This document shows, piece after piece, positions 1-6,607 of a stretch of DNA of 7,525 nucleotides. Position numbers and translations under genes: made by a program. The notes below the pieces were generated by a model. That model did not search any database. It was not told where the DNA came from and saw nothing but the letters and a program-made list of their open reading frames with translations. This DNA comes from Ekhidna sp. (GTDB lineage: Bacteria; Bacteroidota; Bacteroidia; Cytophagales; Cyclobacteriaceae). How positions within the stretch are numbered: the first letter of the stretch is position 1; each line of letters begins with the position of its first letter. The DNA lies in assembly GCA_028821635.1 (NCBI GenBank), contig JAPPDO010000336.1, positions 1 through 7,525 of the forward strand, given 5' to 3'.

Positions 1-84
1 GAATATTCTTTATATTTGTTATTCAATCATTTAACTATGCTAAATTAGCAATGCCGTTTTTTTTATTTGCCTAATCGGGCGGTG

Positions 85-130
85 CTGAACAAACTCATAA
101 AGATTTAACCACAAAGGACACAGAGGGAGA
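85..130 (+). repeat. Intergenic repeat, left copy
   Basis: This segment aligns without gaps to the reverse complement of 7332-7377 at 36 of 46 positions. The first 29 positions (85-113) match at 26. The core begins CTGAACAAACT and runs into AACCACA, then a tandem pair of 9-mers, CACAAAGGA (110-118) and CACAGAGGG (119-127). Both copies lie between genes and are in opposite orientation. I recall similar AACCACAGAG-type strings in intergenic DNA of many environmental genomes, but I could not check this here. Function is unknown. Confidence 0.65.
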
Positions 131-179
131 ATGGAAAGACGAGTTTATAAAGTGTGATGGAATACTGTTTGTAGCTGTT

Positions 180-205
180 ATTTAATCAGTTGTCTATGAT
201 TAAAT
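180..205. promoter_or_regulatory. AT-rich dyad upstream of the DUF2911 gene
   Basis: ATTTAATCA (180-188) and TGATTAAAT (197-205) are perfect 9-base inverted arms around an 8-base centre, GTTGTCTA. The dyad ends 17 bases before the candidate -7 element, a position where an operator would fit. It could equally be a weak RNA hairpin or chance in AT-rich DNA. No regulator gene is adjacent. Confidence 0.3.
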
Positions 206-222
206 GAATAATACCCTAAATT

Positions 223-230
223 TATCTTTT
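223..230 (+). promoter_or_regulatory. Possible -7 element for the DUF2911 gene
   Basis: TATCTTTT matches the Bacteroidota -7 consensus TAnnTTTG at every fixed position except the last. It sits 23 bases before the ATG at 254, giving a plausible short leader. I find no TTTG or TTG at the usual -33 spacing, so support is weak. Confidence 0.3.
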
Positions 231-253
231 ACATAGAATTAATTGATAAGAGT

Positions 254-772
254 ATGCGATCAACAAAAAATTTAACCTTGCTTTCGCTATTTATTGTAAC
301 AGTATTTAGTGTGGAAGCTCAGCGAGATAGAAGCCAGCGACCTAGTCCTCCGGCCCAAGTATCTAAAGATGTCAATGAAGCAAAGATCACCATTGATTAT
401 AGTAGACCTTCTAAAAAGGGTCGTATGATCTTCGGTGATTTGGTGAAATATGGAGAAGTTTGGAGGACAGGTGCTAATGAAACCACATGGATTGAAGTTT
501 CAAAAGACGTTACGATTAACGATAAGAAATTGAAAGCAGGAAAATATGGTTTGTTTACAATTCCAAATGAAGATAAATGGATTATTATATTCAGTAAGGC
601 ATGGAACGGGTGGGGAGCATACGATTACAACAAGTCTGAAGATGTTTTAAGAATAACCGTCCCTGTTGAAGCACTAGAAGAGGTAATGGAGGTATTTACA
701 ATTGATGTATCGGAAAGTGGAAATGTGACATTTGCATGGGATCAAACTCAAGTAACATTTTCGATAAAATGA
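254..772 (+). CDS. Secreted DUF2911 family protein
   Basis: This is a 172-residue protein of the DUF2911 family (Pfam PF11138), common in Bacteroidota and of unknown biochemical function. Residues 1-22 form a signal peptide: basic start (MRSTK), hydrophobic core, likely cleavage after VEA before Q23. There is no lipobox cysteine, so it is probably periplasmic or exported rather than a lipoprotein. Family hallmarks are RPSPPA (29-34), IDYSRPSKKGR (47-57), YGEVWRTGANETT (66-78), AGKYGLFTIPN (95-105) and WGAYDY (120-125). The length suggests a single domain filling the mature chain. It appears to be a single-gene unit, convergent with the yicC cluster and separated from it by a shared hairpin. 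The start codon directly precedes the signal peptide, and no clear Shine-Dalgarno is seen, as is usual in the phylum. Family assignment is strong; function is not known. Confidence 0.92.
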   Translation: MRSTKNLTLLSLFIVTVFSVEAQRDRSQRPSPPAQVSKDVNEAKITIDYSRPSKKGRMIFGDLVKYGEVWRTGANETTWIEVSKDVTINDKKLKAGKYGLFTIPNEDKWIIIFSKAWNGWGAYDYNKSEDVLRITVPVEALEEVMEVFTIDVSESGNVTFAWDQTQVTFSIK

Positions 773-784
773 CGTATTTGTAAG

Positions 785-810
785 TGATAGCCCTTAATCA
801 AGGGCTATCA
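785..810. terminator. Hairpin between convergent genes, likely bidirectional terminator
   Basis: TGATAGCCCTT (785-795) and AAGGGCTATCA (800-810) pair perfectly over 11 bp around the 4-base loop AATC. The hairpin lies between the DUF2911 stop (772) and the end of yicC. Positions 808-810 are both the yicC stop codon (TGA on the minus strand) and the outer three bases of the stem. The rightward transcript is followed by TATAATATTT, a weak T-rich tail; the leftward side lacks a T tract, so termination may be stronger for the rightward gene. Confidence 0.75.
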
Positions 811-1683
811 TATAATATTTAGTGCTTGTTCTTTAATCTTTTCCAAGTCATCCTTCATCTCCACAACGATCCTCTGAATATTAGCATCATTTGCTTTTGA
901 ACCTATAGTGTTTACTTCTCTACCAATCTCTTGTGCAACGAATCCCAATTTTTTTCCGGCAGCCTCCTCCTTATGAATAATCTCATTAAAGTAGTCCAAA
1001 TGCTGCGCTAGTCGTACTTTCTCCTCGCTAATGTCAAATCGTTCCAGGTAAAAGATCAACTCCTGCTCGAAACGGTTCTCATCCGGTTTGACTTTATCTC
1101 TGAGTTCATCTAGGCTTTTCTTGAGTTTAGCTCTTATATTATCAGTTCTCTCTTCGTCAAATTGCTCGACCGTCTCCAAGCCTTTCCTAATGTTTCTGAC
1201 GTATTCATTTAGCTTACTTTCTGTTGATTCGCCCTCATCTCTTCGGAAATCTATACATTTTTCGATGGATTTTTGAATAGTCTTTTTTACATCCTCCCAC
1301 ACTATTTCTTCAATTTGAATGTCCTGTTGCTTGATGACATCGGGGGATTCTAATGCGATCTTAACCAAACGCTCGTTTTTTGCATTTACCAACTCGCTTA
1401 GCTCTTTAAATTTTTTATAGTATTCCAAAAACAGCTTTTCATCCACATGAACCAATTGAACTGTATCTGAATTGATGTCAATCTCTAGGGTAAACATAAT
1501 CTTTCCCCTTTTAAGAGAGTCTAAAGCCATGGTTCTGATCTCAGGTTCTCTATCGTTTAGTTCTTTGGGTATTCTGGGAGAGAAGTCAAAAAACTTACTG
1601 TTAAGGGTCTTTATCTCACATTTGATGAGAAATTGCTGACTAAAGCATTCGCTCCGACCAAAGCCTGTCATGGATTGTTGCAT
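808..1683 (-). CDS. yicC: YicC/YloC family endoribonuclease
   Basis: This 291-residue protein matches the YicC family in length (E. coli about 287) and layout. The N-terminal YicC domain opens with MTGFGR (5-10), followed by the basic segment SLKRGK (56-61). The middle is charged and helical (about 130-200) with RRDEG at 147-151. The C-terminal DUF1732 domain (about 205-291) carries the conserved run GKKLGF (243-248), then QEIGREVNTIGSKAND (251-266). E. coli YicC is reported as a single-strand endoribonuclease that promotes decay of the small RNA RyhB; the targets in this organism are unknown. It is the last gene of the leftward cluster, starting 21 nt after the large outer-membrane gene ends, so co-transcription is likely. 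In many bacteria yicC is followed by gmk; here it is followed by a convergent gene. No strong Shine-Dalgarno precedes the ATG. Confidence 0.95.
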   Translation of the reverse strand: MQQSMTGFGRSECFSQQFLIKCEIKTLNSKFFDFSPRIPKELNDREPEIRTMALDSLKRGKIMFTLEIDINSDTVQLVHVDEKLFLEYYKKFKELSELVNAKNERLVKIALESPDVIKQQDIQIEEIVWEDVKKTIQKSIEKCIDFRRDEGESTESKLNEYVRNIRKGLETVEQFDEERTDNIRAKLKKSLDELRDKVKPDENRFEQELIFYLERFDISEEKVRLAQHLDYFNEIIHKEEAAGKKLGFVAQEIGREVNTIGSKANDANIQRIVVEMKDDLEKIKEQALNII

Positions 1684-1704
1684 ACATCAAAGGTAGGTGA
1701 CGAA

Positions 1705-4700
1705 TCAAAAGTCGAGGCCCAAAGTGAAGTAAAATTTTTTAGACCGGGTCTCTCCATCTATGTAGGGCGTGGCGATATCGAATTTCATGTAATAGCCAAA
1801 AAGCACGGTACGAATCCCCCACCCATAGCCTCCCAGCCAAGGATTTTGAAACTTGACTATTTCGGCTTTAAAGGGTCCCGGCCCTTCAAAAGTCTGAGTA
1901 ATTGGCCGACCGTCCACAAAAGGAGGCTTACCAGTCCAAACGGAGCCAATGTCTGCAAAACCTATAATTTGAAAATTTCTGAGAAAGTTTGATTTGATGG
2001 GTCCATTTATGAAATACTGAAAAAGCGGGACTCTAAGTTCCGAATTTATGACCAGCGCATCAGACCCAAACGCTTCATTATAATCTAAACCTCTTAAATT
2101 GGTAATGAACTCATTGAAAAGCATATCGCTATTATCTATCTCATTCGTAAAGTTGAGAGGGCCTTCATTGCCCTGATTATCAATGGAGGCAAACGGCCAG
2201 TTGTCCATCCCTCCAAGCATATATATTTTTTTGGCAGCACCTATCTGTTTTCCGTACAGCACTCTCGTTGCCCAGGTAATTTCTTTATGAACTTTCTGAT
2301 AGTGTCTGAAATCAAATCTTACATTGCCAAAATTCATGTTAACATCTTCCGTATGGAGATGACTGGTAAACTCCAGCAAGGCTCTTGTTCCCTGATACAG
2401 ATTGAATGATTTTTCAACGGTGTTGTCAAATATTAATGAAGTTTTTAATCCGACATAATTCTCTGTGCTATTTGCTGCCTGTTCCGTTCCCTGACCGGTG
2501 ACACTCAAGAAGTTAAGATTTGTGAACGATGTGGTCGTAAATAGTGGTGAAGCCTCCATCCTAAAAGTGTAAGTGACGGGTAAAGAGGCAGTGGCTTTAA
2601 CTTGATTGAGTTTATATTTATGTAACAGATTATTGTCTACTGAGGGATTGTCAATGAGGTATGTTTTTCTGTCTACTCTTAGTTTGAAATCTAACCAGTA
2701 TTTGAGGTATTGAAATTCTGCGTAGACATCTCCCTGACTAAAGTCAAACTTTGTAAGTGCCCCTCCTTTAAGTTTGTAATTATTCAGAATGTCATTTATT
2801 TCTGTTTCGAGAAGCATCATAAAGTTTCTATACGGGTCCCACAAGAATGAAGTAATCACTTTATTAAAAGAAAATCTCGGACGATAGGGGATAGGGCCGA
2901 TTCGCTCATTTTCCTGTTCAAAGCTTTGGTATTTACTAAAAAAGGATTCAGGCTGATAGGCAGTATTATCAGTCTCATCCTCGAACCTGTAGTTATCGGT
3001 ATCTATCCAATCTGAGTCTTGCGATTCTTTGCCATTCTCTTCAAATACAAACTCATCAGGCTTCTCCTCATTTCTTTCTTTTAACGTTTGCTCCTCTTTC
3101 TCCTCCTCATTCCTAATAATTTTTGAAACGACACGCAGCGCATTTTCCCTTCTTCTTCTTGGAGTCTCCGGAGTGAAGTTGCTTTCGGTCAAACTCTTTT
3201 CCGTATCAAAGTAAATTTGGGTTTTCCCCCCGTTAAGCATCAAGTAAGTGAAACGAGATGGGTCAAAGTGTAGGTCATAGGTTAAAATGCTCCTATCAAA
3301 ACGAGTAATTTGAGTGTGCACAGAATCGCGAAAGGAGTACCGGTAAAGATTTGAAATTCCTTTTTGATCACTCAGATAGTAGATTTCAGTAAGACTTTTT
3401 GCATAAGGCTTTCGATTTTCACTTAATGTGTTTGTAATACGATGCAGTTTGTTCGTTGTGGTGTCAAGATTGTAAACAAAAATATTGAAGTTATTGTCAA
3501 GATTCTCGAGGGGCACATTGCCTACTTCTACGAGATCCGATACACGATTGGAACTGAAAAGTATGGCAGCGGTTCCCGGCACAAAAGTCGGGTCTAAGTC
3601 GTCGTAAGTATCTCTTGTAATTCTTCTAAGTGCATTTCTGTTCATGGCGGTCAGGAAGAGATCATTCTGACCGTCAATATCTCCTGAAATAACAGCTAAT
3701 CTTCCATTGTCATTGAAGGAGAAGCTTTCGATTTGTCTAAAGCGATTAAGGTTTTTTTGACTTTTGTTGCCTGTTTTAAGGTTGAAAGTGTTGAGATAGA
3801 GGAACCCTCTTTTAAATAGGACTACTCCCAGCGTGTATTCATCCTGCCAATCTAAAAGTGGTAAATGTTTATCCACATCCTGACCATTAATTTGGTAACC
3901 GCCGGAGGTAATCTTTTTTACTAGGTCAGTCTCGAGGTCCTTTACATAAACAATGTATTTGCCATTCTTCAAAACTGCATAGGCTACCTTATCCGCATCA
4001 TTGTTGAAAGCAACGGAGGTCGTTATCAGGTTTTTTACCCCCCTGATCTTCTTCAATACAGACTCTTTGTTTGCGCCTGTATAGTCTTTCTCAACCTCCT
4101 CCCCCTGAAGTGAGTAATAGTTTTGCCAATCTTTCAAAAAGTTTTTGAATGAGACACCAAGGGTGTTTGTGATACTGTTTTCTTCCTTACGAATGATCCT
4201 TGTCAGATTCAGAACATTAGAAATATTACTCTCTCCATATTTTACAGCTATGTAATTCCAAATGCTTTGTCCAACAATCGCTGCGGCATCGCCGTTGATC
4301 CTTGTCAGCTTTTTGATTTTATTCTGAGACATGTAGTCTCTGATATAATCGTCCATTTCTCGCGACCAACCATACGCAAGATACCGGGAGACCCCCCCAA
4401 CAAACCAGTCAGGTAAAGAAAGCAAATAGCTGTTTTGAAAAATTTCTGCAAGGCTTCCGCCATACATCATATCTTCTATTAGTGTGTTTGAGAGTTTGTG
4501 GATGAGTTCTTGTCTGAATTGGTAGGCTTGCCCGGGGTATGCGACTTCCAGGTGGAGTTTAACAAATTCAGTCCTTCCTCCTATCGTGTACACTACACCG
4601 TCTATCCCAACGTTGCTTTGTTGGAGGTCATGAATTGAATTGTAAATAAAGATTTGAGTCTTGCTGTAAGGAGCGTAACCTAATTTGTCAGTCAATGTTG

Positions 4701-4911
4701 CAAATTCATCTTCCAAGAAAATGACCGCTTCCAGTGCATATTCCTGTCCACCCGGATAATAGAAAATATCAAAGTGATTAGTGCTGTAGTAATACCACTC
4801 AAAGTTTTTGTATTGAATCCTATTTTGACCAAAGGGCGTAGTGTAATGCTGACCGAAGGCCAGATTAGCCAAAAACAAAAATATAATACCTTTAAAAAGC
4901 CCTTTGAACAT
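1705..4911 (-). CDS. Secreted degenerate peptidase-like, beta-propeller and Omp85-like barrel protein
   Basis: This is a 1068-residue outer-membrane protein of unknown function with four parts. Residues 1-20 are a type I signal peptide (cleavage AFG/Q). Residues about 35-270 resemble gluzincin 'peptidase MA' domains, but the HExxH site reads QELIH (134-138) and the following WFxEG motif reads WFVGG (169-173), so two expected zinc ligands are missing. Residues about 290-570 look like TolB/PD40 propeller blades, for example the DLDP (438-441) to LFSSNR (451-456) blade and the IYYLSDQ (510-516) blade. A highly charged linker (about 583-650) follows. Residues about 680-1068 are a beta-barrel with Omp85-like signs: LRGLDY (939-944), NSELRVPL (956-963), FADIGSVW (985-992), and a terminal aromatic residue (LGLDF). 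I see no POTRA repeats. It overlaps the upstream oxidoreductase gene by 20 nt. Domain boundaries are by eye; databases often label such proteins TolB-like or PD40-containing. Confidence 0.82.
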   Translation of the reverse strand: MFKGLFKGIIFLFLANLAFGQHYTTPFGQNRIQYKNFEWYYYSTNHFDIFYYPGGQEYALEAVIFLEDEFATLTDKLGYAPYSKTQIFIYNSIHDLQQSNVGIDGVVYTIGGRTEFVKLHLEVAYPGQAYQFRQELIHKLSNTLIEDMMYGGSLAEIFQNSYLLSLPDWFVGGVSRYLAYGWSREMDDYIRDYMSQNKIKKLTRINGDAAAIVGQSIWNYIAVKYGESNISNVLNLTRIIRKEENSITNTLGVSFKNFLKDWQNYYSLQGEEVEKDYTGANKESVLKKIRGVKNLITTSVAFNNDADKVAYAVLKNGKYIVYVKDLETDLVKKITSGGYQINGQDVDKHLPLLDWQDEYTLGVVLFKRGFLYLNTFNLKTGNKSQKNLNRFRQIESFSFNDNGRLAVISGDIDGQNDLFLTAMNRNALRRITRDTYDDLDPTFVPGTAAILFSSNRVSDLVEVGNVPLENLDNNFNIFVYNLDTTTNKLHRITNTLSENRKPYAKSLTEIYYLSDQKGISNLYRYSFRDSVHTQITRFDRSILTYDLHFDPSRFTYLMLNGGKTQIYFDTEKSLTESNFTPETPRRRRENALRVVSKIIRNEEEKEEQTLKERNEEKPDEFVFEENGKESQDSDWIDTDNYRFEDETDNTAYQPESFFSKYQSFEQENERIGPIPYRPRFSFNKVITSFLWDPYRNFMMLLETEINDILNNYKLKGGALTKFDFSQGDVYAEFQYLKYWLDFKLRVDRKTYLIDNPSVDNNLLHKYKLNQVKATASLPVTYTFRMEASPLFTTTSFTNLNFLSVTGQGTEQAANSTENYVGLKTSLIFDNTVEKSFNLYQGTRALLEFTSHLHTEDVNMNFGNVRFDFRHYQKVHKEITWATRVLYGKQIGAAKKIYMLGGMDNWPFASIDNQGNEGPLNFTNEIDNSDMLFNEFITNLRGLDYNEAFGSDALVINSELRVPLFQYFINGPIKSNFLRNFQIIGFADIGSVWTGKPPFVDGRPITQTFEGPGPFKAEIVKFQNPWLGGYGWGIRTVLFGYYMKFDIATPYIDGETRSKKFYFTLGLDF

Positions 4912-5485
4912 CTACTTCCTCTTCTATCCTAACTCCTTGAATCATAACATCAACAAAATGCATGGCAAAGTAAGGTGATAATGACACCCCTTTTGTGCCA
5001 AACCCATTAAAGATACCCAGTGTTCGGAAATCTTTATGAAAACCAATAAACGGTTTCCTATCGTGTGTGGCAGGACGGACTCCGGTCCGCTTTGCTACAA
5101 TTTGAAAATCTCCGTCAAACAGGGTGCGTATTTTTTCTATCAAACTTTTTACCCCCTCCTCTTGAGGCTTATGGGTCAAGACCGCATGATCATACGTAGA
5201 CCCTACCGTAAAATAGCTGTTTTTTGGGATCATAAATATCCCCTGATTGATGATGTAGGGACTCTCCAAATCACATTCAATGTCAATAATTTCCCCTCTT
5301 ACCGGTCTGAATGGGGGACTTTTCCAAAAATCAGAGACCTCAACTCCCGCACAAAAAATAATTTTATCGGCTTGATACCCTCTGTAAGTTACCATATCCT
5401 TCTCAACTTTTAGCACGTCCGTATTTAACCATTCTTCCACCAGAAACCTCCTCTCAGACAAGTAGTTTTTGTAAGTCATCATCAA
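4892..5485 (-). CDS. C-terminal fragment of FAD-dependent oxidoreductase
   Basis: The 197-residue frame can only be started at TTG (5483-5485) or the two ATG codons just after it, and each lies inside the conserved SGYVDLN...YKNYL helix, so none looks like a native start. Recognisable DAO segments are ADKIIFCAG (39-47), RPVRGE (60-65), FTVGSTYDH (92-100), KRTGVRPATHDRKPFIG (132-148) and NGFGTKGVSLSPYFA (160-174), the last two being C-terminal FAD and active-site elements. The start lies 5 nt beyond the stop of the N-terminal half, so translational restart is conceivable. The end overlaps the outer-membrane protein gene by 20 nt, suggesting translational coupling. Confidence 0.72.
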   Translation of the reverse strand: MMMTYKNYLSERRFLVEEWLNTDVLKVEKDMVTYRGYQADKIIFCAGVEVSDFWKSPPFRPVRGEIIDIECDLESPYIINQGIFMIPKNSYFTVGSTYDHAVLTHKPQEEGVKSLIEKIRTLFDGDFQIVAKRTGVRPATHDRKPFIGFHKDFRTLGIFNGFGTKGVSLSPYFAMHFVDVMIQGVRIEEEVDVQRAF

Positions 5486-5490
5486 AGAAT

Positions 5491-5931
5491 TTAGATCAAC
5501 ATAACCCGACTTATTAAGTATAATTCAACATACGGGTCATTAATGTGCTTTATTCCCAATGAATGACTGCTAAAATGGTTCAGATAAGGAACATAGCGGG
5601 AATCATTCTGCCTCGCCTGCCACTCATTTTGATCCGCTATATTTCTGAAAGGACGATAGATGGGTATTGGATATAAAAATCGGATATTTAGCAAATTTTC
5701 TAATTCCTGATAGTGCGTTTCAAGCATTGGAAAGAAATCATCGGCCCTCCATGTTTTCATCATTTTTCTGCCCGTAATAGGGTTGTAAAGGCCGGCGGCT
5801 TTTTTGGAACTGCTATGTTCTGTCTCATAATTGAATACCAGTATTTTATGTCCCCTTTTAAGCAACTCATAAGAAAGCCATATACCGGCAATTCCAAGCC
5901 CAACGATGATATAGTCTACTTTATTAATCAT
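5491..5931 (-). CDS. N-terminal fragment of FAD-dependent oxidoreductase
   Basis: The 146-residue frame begins with a Rossmann fold for FAD: hydrophobic strand DYIIV (6-10) into GLGIAG (11-16, GxGxxG). The usual acidic residue ending the second strand is replaced by N34 in ILVFN. AAGLYNPITGRK (45-56) and KTWRADDFFP (59-68) are family-typical segments, and PIYRPF (90-95) follows. The last genuine family residue is about L139; the final seven residues are read out of frame. The ATG at 5929-5931 directly precedes the Rossmann strand. Its start is only 37 bp from the divergent MBL gene. Alone, this piece lacks the C-terminal half of the FAD and substrate domains and is unlikely to be active. Confidence 0.75.
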   Translation of the reverse strand: MINKVDYIIVGLGIAGIWLSYELLKRGHKILVFNYETEHSSSKKAAGLYNPITGRKMMKTWRADDFFPMLETHYQELENLLNIRFLYPIPIYRPFRNIADQNEWQARQNDSRYVPYLNHFSSHSLGIKHINDPYVELYLISRVMLI

Positions 5932-5935
5932 CCCT

Positions 5936-5943
5936 TAATTTTG
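5936..5943 (+). promoter_or_regulatory. Possible -7 element for the MBL-pssA operon
   Basis: TAATTTTG is an exact match to TAnnTTTG and ends 25 bases before the ATG at 5969. No good -33 TTTG/TTG is seen at the usual distance. The element begins 5 bases from the divergent oxidoreductase start codon, so rightward and leftward promoters would have to overlap each other or the coding sequences. Confidence 0.35.
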
Positions 5944-5968
5944 TCCCCTAAATAATAACGTTTATTCA

Positions 5969-6607
5969 ATGAATATTAAAATTTTTGTATTCAATCCTTT
6001 TTACGAAAATACAATTGTCCTATCCTCCCAAAAGAAGAATTGCTTCATTTTTGACCCCGGATGTTATGAGCGTTTTGAGTTTGATGAACTCAATAATTAT
6101 ATTGAAGCGGAAGGTTTGAAGGTAAAAGCTATCATTAACACGCATTGCCATATTGATCATGTTTTGGGGAATCATTTCTTGAAGAACCGGTATGGCGTTC
6201 CGTTGAAAATCCCGGTAAATGAAAAAGAAATTTATGACGCAGTTCCTGAATACGCACCGCAATGGGGAATTAGAAACTATTCTCATACGGAGGTTGATAA
6301 ATACTTAAAGGAAGGAGCGGAGTTAGCACTTGATGAGGTATCCTTTGAATTGACGGAGGTGCCGGGGCATTCTCCCGGTCATCTCATGTATTACAACAAA
6401 GATGAGGAAGTGGTGATTGGCGGTGATGTACTTTTTAGAGATAGCATTGGCAGAACAGATCTTCCGGGCGGTAATCAGGAGGTTTTACTGCGTAATATTC
6501 GAGAAAAAGTATACACACTTCCCGATGAGGTGACTGTTTATCCCGGGCATGGTACGCAGACCACGATAGGTTACGAAAAACGCAATAATCCTTTCGTGAA
6601 AGCATGA
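5969..6607 (+). CDS. MBL-fold metallohydrolase, glyoxalase II/YcbL-like
   Basis: This 212-residue cytoplasmic metallo-beta-lactamase-fold hydrolase has a complete two-metal ligand set. THCHIDH (58-64) gives H59, H61, D63 and H64; VPGHSPGH (131-138) gives H134; GGDVLF (151-156) gives D153; YPGHG (191-195) gives H194. The order and the RTDLPGG segment (162-168) point to the glyoxalase II group, which hydrolyses thioesters such as S-lactoylglutathione. The protein is shorter than classical glyoxalase II (about 250) and ends with ERxNNPF-like EKRNNPF (203-209), resembling the compact YcbL type, whose natural substrate is uncertain. There is no signal peptide. It is the first gene of a two-gene operon, sharing ATGA with pssA. 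The ATG at 5969 is favoured because the first beta strand begins directly after it. The fold is certain; the substrate is not. Confidence 0.92.
   Translation: MNIKIFVFNPFYENTIVLSSQKKNCFIFDPGCYERFEFDELNNYIEAEGLKVKAIINTHCHIDHVLGNHFLKNRYGVPLKIPVNEKEIYDAVPEYAPQWGIRNYSHTEVDKYLKEGAELALDEVSFELTEVPGHSPGHLMYYNKDEEVVIGGDVLFRDSIGRTDLPGGNQEVLLRNIREKVYTLPDEVTVYPGHGTQTTIGYEKRNNPFVKA

Larger units (their letters stand above)
1..253. other. Gene-free left intergenic region
   Basis: I see no convincing gene here; the ATG starts at 37 and 52 close after 3 and 7 codons. The stretch holds an imperfect dyad TGCTAA-A-TTAGCA (38-50) followed by a run of eight T (57-64), a dispersed-type repeat (85-130), an AT-rich dyad (180-205) and a possible -7 element (223-230) for the DUF2911 gene. 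The 38-50 dyad has only a one-base centre, so it is a poor hairpin and I do not call it a terminator. Confidence 0.7.
4892..5931 (-). pseudogene. FAD-dependent oxidoreductase (DAO family) interrupted by a frameshift
   Basis: Two adjacent leftward reading frames are the N- and C-terminal halves of one flavoprotein of the DAO superfamily. The upstream frame is collinear with the family through VELYL and then runs out of frame to a stop at 5491-5493. The downstream frame is already open from 5524 and carries the expected continuation NKSGYVDLN before its first possible start. Restoring one base near 5514-5515 (for example one A in TTAATAAG read as TTAAATAAG) joins them into a 346-residue protein, a normal family length. 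There is no other damage, so this is either a very recent mutation or a sequencing/assembly error. The family oxidises amine or amino-acid-like substrates using FAD; the substrate here is unknown. Confidence 0.8.

Noticed and set aside
11..18. TATATTTG, an exact TAnnTTTG match on the plus strand
   Set aside because: Its -33 partner would lie outside the window and no gene follows closely; the match is easy by chance in AT-rich DNA.
1633..1992. Rightward ORF of 119 codons across the yicC/outer-membrane gene junction
   Set aside because: It is antisense to two well-supported genes, with no recognisable domain and no promoter.
3029..3214. Serine-rich rightward ORF of 61 codons
   Set aside because: It is the complement of the Glu/Lys/Arg-rich linker of the large outer-membrane protein; its composition is a mirror effect.
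5036..5413. Rightward ORF of 125 codons
   Set aside because: It is antisense to conserved DAO segments (for example KRTGVRPATHDRKPF); no family features of its own.
5505..5530. Programmed -1 frameshifting in the oxidoreductase
   Set aside because: The required shift is -1, but no X-XXY-YYZ heptamer or stimulatory stem is visible around 5514; a lost base is simpler.
5713..5955. Rightward ORF of 80 codons
   Set aside because: It is antisense to the Rossmann region of the oxidoreductase and ends at the divergent promoter gap.
6020..6286. Leftward ORF of 88 codons
   Set aside because: It is antisense to the metal-binding part of the MBL hydrolase.
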